Made by a program: the position numbers and the translations under genes
The notes under the pieces: model-generated
The model's input: the letters and a program-made list of their open reading frames with translations, nothing else
The model's database searches: none
What the model was told of the DNA's origin: nothing
NCBI GenBank assembly: GCA_016200765.1
Contig: JACQEC010000276.1
Coordinates: 1 to 6,663, forward strand
Direction: 5' to 3'
DNA: 6,663 nucleotides
Source: Chloroflexota bacterium
GTDB lineage: Bacteria > Chloroflexota > Anaerolineae > JACRMK01
Shown: positions 1 through 6,300 of the stretch, piece after piece
Position numbering within the stretch: position 1 is the first letter of the stretch
Layout of the letters: each line of letters opens with the position of its first letter

Positions 1-1
1 C

Positions 2-1528
2 ATCGTTGCCGCCGAAGAAGTCGTGGACAACCTGTCAAAGGTCTACGAGAAGCGCGCCAAAGCGCAGGCCTTGCGGCGGCGGAGCGACGCCGATATTTTT
101 GCGATGTTGGGGCAACCTCTGCGCTCCCACACGATACTTTATCCCGACCTGGATGAGGATTACGCGCGCGCTCACTACGCCATCACGCGGCTTATGGGTG
201 TAACAGGCTTGTTCGCAACCTTTCCTCGCCGAGTGCTGATCATCTCAAGCGACCTGTTGCCGCTGCCCGGTTTCCCGACCACAGGCGCCGGCTTGCGGGC
301 GTGGTCTATTGGTCAGGGGTTGAGGGCACGCGGCCACGAAGTTCTGTTTTCGATGCCGAAGGCCGCCATGGTGGGGCGCAGCGCAAGCGGCGAGGGGTGT
401 ATTGCTGATCTGTTGTGGGAACAGGGGCAGCTCGACGAGGTGGTCGCCCGCGCTGGCCCCGATGTCGTGGTGGCTTGCGGCTGGTCAACGCTGGCGCACC
501 TCCAACACGCGACGGTGCCGGTGGTGCTAGACCAGCACGGGCCGCATCTCCTTGAGCGCGGTTTCCAGAAACACCTCGACGAATCTACGAACACCGCAGA
601 GAAACTGCGGGGACTGTCGAAGGCAGACTTCTTCACATGCGCGGGCGAACGGCAGCGCCGCTACTTCCTGCCGTGGCTTCAGCGCGCGGGATTCGAAGAC
701 CCAGAGGGCGATTCTGCTGTAATGCCGGTTTCACTGGGCGGGCAGTGGCCTGCGGTGGAGCGCCGCGACGGGGAGACGACATTTGTCTATGGCGGCGTTT
801 TCTTGCCCTGGCAAGACCCATCGCTTGCGCTGACCACATTGGTTGAGCGGATGGAGGCGCTTGGACGAGGGCGATTGCGCATCTTTGGCGGCGAGCACCC
901 ATTCATCCCGATTGATACGCAGTCGTTTCAGCAGTTGAAAGAACGGCTTGCCAAGAGCCGGCGCGTCGAGGTTTCACCCATGCTGCCGCGCGAGGCCTTA
1001 TTGGCGGAATACCAAAAGGCGCACGTGGCTATAGACCTCATGAAGCGCAATCCCGAGCGCGAGCTGGCTTTTACCACGCGCACGGTCGAATACTTGTGGT
1101 GCGGTCTGCCGGTCATCTATAATAACTACGCCGAACTGGCTGATTACATCGGGCCCGCCAACGCGGGCTGGTGCCTCGATCCGGAGGATCGGAGCGCGAT
1201 GGTCACGGTCTTCGATGAGATTTTGCTGCACCCGAACATTCTGACGGAGCGCTCGCGCCGCGCGCGGCAGATCGCCGAAGAGCGGCTTAACTGGTCCGAG
1301 AGTATTGAACCTCTCGATCAGTTCATACGGATGCCCTACAAACGCAGGGTTCCAGTTCAAACTCAAACGCCCGTGGCGCCGGAGCCAGCGCCAACGTCTG
1401 TGCCGCGCGCGAAAGGTGTCCGGCAATTGGCGGGCGAGGCTCTGTTCCATTACCGCCGCGGCGGCGTGAAGACCATGAGCGTTGAGACAATCGGATTTCT
1501 CCGCCGCCAACTCGCACAACGCAGATGA
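2..1528 (+). CDS. GT4-type (GT-B fold) glycosyltransferase, 5'-truncated by the window edge; probable C-terminal part of a multidomain glycosyltransferase
   Basis: Likely transfers a sugar from a nucleotide-sugar donor to a surface glycan at the cytoplasmic face. Residues are numbered from the GTG at 23. Residues about 1-68 form a charged helical linker (RRRSD at 18-22). An acceptor-side Rossmann half follows at 70-238, with the Gly-rich loop GFPTTGAGLRAW (83-94), RGHEV and DQHG. The donor half at 250-430 has YGGVF, LRIFGG (285-290) and TRTVEYLWCGLPVI (352-365), the usual GT4 donor-site region, with Glu356 and Gly361. A Pro/Ala/Thr linker (444-463) leads to a basic helical tail ending at TGA. 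The start is not trusted: the frame is open to base 2, GTG 23 has no convincing ribosome site, and the seven codons before it align without gaps to the middle of the next protein. The real gene probably begins outside the window. Donor and acceptor cannot be told from sequence. Confidence 0.88.
   Translation: MVAAEEVVDNLSKVYEKRAKAQALRRRSDADIFAMLGQPLRSHTILYPDLDEDYARAHYAITRLMGVTGLFATFPRRVLIISSDLLPLPGFPTTGAGLRAWSIGQGLRARGHEVLFSMPKAAMVGRSASGEGCIADLLWEQGQLDEVVARAGPDVVVACGWSTLAHLQHATVPVVLDQHGPHLLERGFQKHLDESTNTAEKLRGLSKADFFTCAGERQRRYFLPWLQRAGFEDPEGDSAVMPVSLGGQWPAVERRDGETTFVYGGVFLPWQDPSLALTTLVERMEALGRGRLRIFGGEHPFIPIDTQSFQQLKERLAKSRRVEVSPMLPREALLAEYQKAHVAIDLMKRNPERELAFTTRTVEYLWCGLPVIYNNYAELADYIGPANAGWCLDPEDRSAMVTVFDEILLHPNILTERSRRARQIAEERLNWSESIEPLDQFIRMPYKRRVPVQTQTPVAPEPAPTSVPRAKGVRQLAGEALFHYRRGGVKTMSVETIGFLRRQLAQRR
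1525..1528 (+). promoter_or_regulatory. ATGA stop/start overlap coupling the two glycosyltransferase genes
   Basis: The ATG of the second gene (1525-1527) overlaps the TGA of the first (1526-1528). No strong Shine-Dalgarno sequence is visible just upstream (tcgcacaacgcag). Termination-reinitiation coupling is therefore the simplest way for the second gene to be translated, which implies one transcript and matched amounts of the two proteins. Confidence 0.75.
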
Positions 1529-3378
1529 ACCGTCCTACGCCGTTGGAGACGGTTCCGGACATCACGGTCATTATCGTGAACTACAACGGCCGGGATTATC
1601 TGCCCGATTGCTTGCAGTCGCTGGCCGAGCAAGATTACCCGCGCGAGCGATTGCATATATTGGTTGTGGACAACGGATCAACTGACGCCTCGCTCGGCTG
1701 GCTGGCCGACCACTATCCGCAGGTCGCCGTCAGGACGCTTGAACGGAACCACGGCTTTGCCGAGGCCAACAACATAGGGGCGCGCGAGGCTACGACGCCG
1801 CTCATCGCATTTCTCAACAACGATATGCGCGTTCATGCGCACTGGTTGAGCGCGCTGGCGGCGCAACTACAAACTGCGCCGGACCTAGCGGCCGTTGGCT
1901 CGACGATCTTGTCTTGGGACGGTGAGCGCATAGATTTCGCGCAAGGCGTGATGAACTACTATGGTATGGCCTATCAGCGAGACGCCGGGCGCCCCGCCGA
2001 ACTGTATGTTGGAGCCGCACCGCGCGAAGTGTTGTTCGCCTGCGGCGGCGCCATGCTCATTGACCGCAAGCTATTCGCGGAGTGCGGCGGCTTTGACGAA
2101 AACTATTTCGCTTACTTTGAGGATGTTGACCTGGGCTGGCGTCTCTGGCTGATGGGGTACCGCGTCGTCACCGTGCCGGCGGCGGTGGCGTACCATCGTG
2201 TGCACGGCACCGGCGGGCGCGTGCCGTTCTTCCAGCGGCTGGTTCTCTACGAGCGCAACGCGCTGCGTACATTGTTCAAGAATGCCGACGAAAAGCACTT
2301 CTGGCGCGTCTTCTCGGCGGCGTTGCTGTTGGCCTTCAAACGGCAGGAACGCTGGCTGAAATTGGGCGGCTGGCCGGAAGCCGAGTTCCGGTTTGGCGCG
2401 GCGGTGGGGGACGACTTGACCTTGAAGGCCAACCGCGAGGCGCTGGCACTGACCGCCGCAGTTGGCGATGTGGTTGACGGAATTGTAGAATTGGGCGCGC
2501 TGAGGGCCAAGATTCAAGCCAGCCGGCGGCGTAGTGACGAGGAGATATTCAGATTATTCACCGAGCCACTGCGCACCCATATCATCCAGCATACGGAGTT
2601 GGACGAGGCATACGCCGTTTCCCACTTCGCGGTCAGCGAGGCGACTGGAGTAACATCGCTGTTTGCGTCGGTGCCGAGGCGCATCTTATGGTTTGCCGAT
2701 TCCACCGATGCAGCCGGCGGCCGGCCAAAGCAGATCGCCAACGACTTACGCGGATTGGGTCATGAGGTCACGTTGGTCACTTCAACAAGTACGGACGTGC
2801 CAACCAGCCCCACTGCCGAGCAAGTCACATGCCGTGAGACTGAATGGAGTAAGTTGCTCCAAAACGTAAATCCGGATATTATCGGAGTGTCCGTTGAGAA
2901 ACGCGTGCCTCCTTTTCCCCGCTGTTACCAGCCGACCGTGATTGATTGGGGTGGCGCGCCCCAAATCGGGGCTAGCGACGTGCTAGGTGCCAGTTTGCGG
3001 CAGGCCGATTTTGTGGTCTTCAGTTCCGAGGCGCAGCGAATCCATTATGCCGACTGGCTGGACAGAGCGGGCTTTAATGACAGGAACCGGCAAACGGCCG
3101 TGATTGGTTCGACGACCGATCAACCGGTGGTCGTGGCTGATGGATTAGCTCAACTCGATTACTTTTGCCGCTTTCCGCGGAGGCGAGTGCGGAGTGCCGC
3201 GCAGGGACCGCCGCTGACTGCGACCCAACCGCCGAGCGCGGCCACAGCGCCACCCGTGGCTCGCAAAAGCGCCCGGCAGTTGGCGAGAGAGGCCGCTTTG
3301 CATTACAGACGAGGCGGGCTTAGAACACTGACCATCGAGACGCTGGGATTCATCGTGCGACAAATTTCGAGAGGCTAG
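1525..3378 (+). CDS. GT2 glycosyltransferase (rhamnosyltransferase-like) fused to a half GT-B domain lacking its donor-binding lobe
   Basis: The 617-residue product starts with a complete GT2 (GT-A fold) domain: VIIVNYNGRDYL (15-26), VVDNGSTD (47-54), NHGFAEANN (75-83), the metal/nucleotide-site motif NND (98-100), CGGAMLIDRKLF (173-184), GGFDENYFAYFEDVDLGWRL (188-207) and the late His motif YHRVHGTGG (223-231). This pattern fits the rhamnosyltransferase-like GT2 class of O-antigen and exopolysaccharide assembly. A helical linker (300-385) matches the N-terminus of the preceding protein. A second Rossmann half (386-527) carries GHEV and ADFVVFSSEAQR. It then passes through about 15 residues directly to the Pro/Ala linker and tail (RQLAREA, HYRRGG, ET.GF). 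The GT4 donor lobe present in the neighbour is absent, so only the GT2 part is expected to be catalytic. The frame is intact, arguing against a decaying pseudogene. The ATG overlaps the upstream stop; the product is probably cytoplasmic and membrane-associated. Confidence 0.93.
   Translation: MNRPTPLETVPDITVIIVNYNGRDYLPDCLQSLAEQDYPRERLHILVVDNGSTDASLGWLADHYPQVAVRTLERNHGFAEANNIGAREATTPLIAFLNNDMRVHAHWLSALAAQLQTAPDLAAVGSTILSWDGERIDFAQGVMNYYGMAYQRDAGRPAELYVGAAPREVLFACGGAMLIDRKLFAECGGFDENYFAYFEDVDLGWRLWLMGYRVVTVPAAVAYHRVHGTGGRVPFFQRLVLYERNALRTLFKNADEKHFWRVFSAALLLAFKRQERWLKLGGWPEAEFRFGAAVGDDLTLKANREALALTAAVGDVVDGIVELGALRAKIQASRRRSDEEIFRLFTEPLRTHIIQHTELDEAYAVSHFAVSEATGVTSLFASVPRRILWFADSTDAAGGRPKQIANDLRGLGHEVTLVTSTSTDVPTSPTAEQVTCRETEWSKLLQNVNPDIIGVSVEKRVPPFPRCYQPTVIDWGGAPQIGASDVLGASLRQADFVVFSSEAQRIHYADWLDRAGFNDRNRQTAVIGSTTDQPVVVADGLAQLDYFCRFPRRRVRSAAQGPPLTATQPPSAATAPPVARKSARQLAREAALHYRRGGLRTLTIETLGFIVRQISRG
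2422..2682 (+). other. Conserved interdomain linker shared by both glycosyltransferases
   Basis: This stretch (about residues 300-386 of the second protein) aligns without gaps with bases 2-235 of the first gene. About 28 of 53 residues are identical from RRRSD through PRR, including PLR.H, LDE.YA..H.A and GVT.LFA..PRR. It is predicted mostly helical and sits between GT2 and GT-B. I do not recognise it as a named domain. Its conservation in both proteins suggests a fixed docking or spacing role rather than a flexible tether. Confidence 0.65.
3106..3153 (+). other. Junction where the GT-B donor lobe is missing
   Basis: Before this point the protein matches the acceptor half of protein 1 (ADF......QR...WL.RAGF, then .AV). 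After it, the match resumes at LD.F.R.P..RRV in the C-terminal linker. The part of gene 1 without a counterpart runs from about 725 to 1312, near 180 net codons. The remaining spacer is about 15 residues. Flanking protein identity is modest and the DNA is well diverged, so the loss looks old. Confidence 0.7.
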
Positions 3379-3385
3379 GGGGAAT

Positions 3386-6300
3386 ATGGGAGGGAAGCCC
3401 TGCGTGAAGAAACTCAATGTCGTATTGCGCCTGAAGCGGCCCCGCATTGGCGTCGCGGGAAAGCACGTCCGTCTGACGCATGCGGTACCGATAGGCTTAC
3501 TGCTACTGCCGGTCATCTGGTTCATCGTAAGCCCTCACCACATCTTTGCCGACCTCATGTCATCGCCCGGTTTGACGGTGACGGTGACGGAGCCCAATGG
3601 GGTGGGCGACAAGTTCAAGGAAGAGACTGATTTTGCCACGGTGGTACTGGGCGATCCGTGGGATATGAATCAGTCCACGGACATCAAGGTCAACGGGCCG
3701 GTGGATAACCCGGGCAGGGGCTTCGGCGGCGCGTCGTTTGCAAGCGGGGTATTCAGCGGCACAACTATCTCTAACGACGCCTACTTTTGGCTCCTGCATC
3801 AGGGCTATCCCCAGGCCAACAATGTGGACCCTCACAGCGGTCTGGTGAACCCCATTGACGCCAGCAAGTACACGCGCCTGACCTTCAGGCTTTACCGGGA
3901 TGATGGGAATACCAACGTGCCAGTCCGGGTCTACTGGTATAAAGCAGGCGATGAGGTGACAGGCCAGCCATCCGGCACATCGGTTGGGCTGACTCCGTAT
4001 GCGGGGTGGCACGTCTATTCGCTCGATCTGTCAAATCCAGCTAATGCCTCCACGGGATCATGGTCGGGTCAAATTACCGGCATCCGCATTGATCCCACAT
4101 CTACATCCGATGCCACATTTTCGGGCAAGCTAGTACAATTGGACTGGGCTCGCCTCACCGACCCGACGAGCGGTACCACGTACAATGTCACGTGGACTAG
4201 CAACCTTTCTTCGGGGTCGGCGCTGGCTTCCGTATTCCTTGACGACGACAACAACTTCAACAATGGTACGTTAGCCACGATTGGCGCAAGCATTCTCGTG
4301 ACCAACACAACCGGAGCCTATGCCTGGAAGCCACAGGGGATGCCGCCGGGGAATTACTATGTGCACGTCTCGATGGGCACCGATTACGCGGGCGTTGTGC
4401 GCGGAGATCCGTGGGACTTCAATCAATCTACGGACTATGTGGCGACCTACAATCTTTCTAACGTTGTGACCGCAGGCGGTATTTTTTCCGGCACTTCAAC
4501 AAGCAACGACCCGCAGATTTGGATGAACGTTGACGCTACCAACCCGATTAGCACCAGCCTGTTCCACACGCTGGTCATCAGCATCAATGTGAGCTCGCGA
4601 GTTGACTTTATGGTCCTCTGGACAAGGCAAGGTGATCCAGGCCCCTGGCAGGGGCAAAGTAGATTCGTCAGTATCGATCCGGGGTGGCGGGCAGTCAGCA
4701 TCGAATTAAGCAATCCCAGCAATATTGCCTTGGGTAGCTGGTCCGGATCGGCGACCGATTTCCGCGTTGATCCGGGAACTGTATCCGGCGTGACATACCA
4801 GATCGCATGGGTGGGGGTGACTTCAGGTGTGACGCCGACGCTTGAAAGCGATCTTTCTCCGGCAGTGGGCACCAGCACCGGCCCGCTGACGGTTAACCAA
4901 GCACCCATTGCAACGTTCATAGCCCCGAGCATGACGAGCGGCGATGATTACGCGACGACGGTGCTTGCGGCTCCGTGGAATCCAGGGTTGAGCAGTACGT
5001 TTGTGCGCACCGATGAATTGACGAATACGATTTATGCGGGCAATATCCTGACCGCGACGAGCGTCAGCGGGTTACACGTTGGATGTGGAGTTGGTGACTG
5101 CGGCGACCCAGAGTTGTGGCTTAATGTCAGCCCCGATCCGAGCCGGTTCATTGACGCCGCCCGCTTCAAATACATCACACTGAAATACTGGAATGAAATC
5201 GAGCAAGATGTGTTCGGCGGATCTGTTTTGCGGTTCCTGTGGACGCCGACGATCTTCCCGAACGACATCTCAACGATTGATGATGTGGTTGTGCGCGATG
5301 GTTGGCCTTCCTACACCGCTGCCGATGGCTATCACACTTATCAGTTCAACTTGCAGAACTTGCTGATGGAGCCGGAAGGTGGAGTTTGCACGGTGGCTAA
5401 CTGCTGGGGCTGGAACGATTCCCATGGCCGTATATCGCAGCTCCGCTTTGACCCTATTGAGGTGCCATACGGTTCAACGTTTCACGTGCAACAAATCCTG
5501 CTCACTGCCGATCCGGTCGCGAGCGGGTCTTACACGATTTCGTGGTCGCTCCAAAACACCGACGACACGGCAACAGTCAGCGCGTATTACTACACCAACC
5601 CGCTGTCGAAAACGCTCATCGGATCCGCACAGCAGCCAACCAGCACACTGGTGTGGAATACGACCCCGCTGCCCAGCGCGACCTATACCGTAGAATTGCA
5701 GGTCAACGACGGCTACAACACGACGATCTGGCCAAGCCGAGTGCCGGTTATCGTCCGTCCGCCGCCAGTGATTACGTTGACGAAACCAACGGGCAGCGAC
5801 CAGGTAACGCGCGCTCGCGAGTTTTCGGAAAATGTCCTGGGAAATACCTGGGACATGAGCTCGTCGGCGGACATTGACGCGAGCCAGATCCCGCAGATCA
5901 CGCCACCCGTGTTTGCTAACGGCGTGATGTCGTTCACGACAACGGGCACGGATCCGTCCTTCTGGTTGAGCTGGGACAACGCAAGGCCGATTGACGCCAG
6001 CCTATACAAGACCTTCTGCTTTCGGATGTACTCCAGTCAGGCCAGCCAGTGGCAGGTGTTCTGGTACGATCAAGCGGAGGTCGCATACAGTTCGAACTTG
6101 AGTTTGACGCTGCCGGGTTGGAATACCTATAGCGTGGATTTATCCACCTACCCGAATTGGACCGGCTCACTCAAGCGTCTGCGGCTCGACCCCGTGTTCA
6201 CCGCCGGTATTCAATTGCAAGTGGACTGGGTGAAGCTCGTTGACCCTACCAATTCGTTTTATACGGCGACGTGGACAACGGCGAACGGGAGCGGCGCGCG

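Noticed and set aside
6..203. Short plus-strand open frame at the left edge
   Set aside because: It overlaps the linker region of the first glycosyltransferase, whose frame is supported by homology to the second protein.
998..1519. Minus-strand open frame of 173 codons opposite the first glycosyltransferase
   Set aside because: It lies opposite the conserved GT4 donor domain in GC-rich DNA, has no recognisable domain, and is best explained as a shadow of the plus-strand codon pattern.
2071..2517. Minus-strand open frame of 148 codons opposite the GT2 domain
   Set aside because: It is Gln/Arg/Pro-rich with no motif and lies opposite clear GT2 motifs; it is a shadow frame.
3379..3385. Possible promoter or terminator between the second and third genes
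   Set aside because: Only 7 nt separate the genes, and I see no hairpin with a T-run or convincing -35/-10 pair nearby.
3574..3591. Three tandem copies of a 6-bp unit (gacggt, gacggt, gacgga)
   Set aside because: It encodes the alternating Thr-Val beta strand of module 1; three copies of a codon pair are too few to argue for a slippage-prone tract.
3560..4932. Minus-strand open frames (150, 79 and 161 codons) opposite the repeat protein
   Set aside because: The plus-strand frame is open throughout, and its repeats explain the sequence. The antisense frames do not repeat coherently and have no recognised features.
5379..5877. Two plus-strand open frames of 104 and 111 codons in other frames
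   Set aside because: They lie inside the long repeat-protein frame, have unnatural Arg/Pro/His-rich composition, and no domain; they are not evidence of a frameshift because the main frame continues intact.
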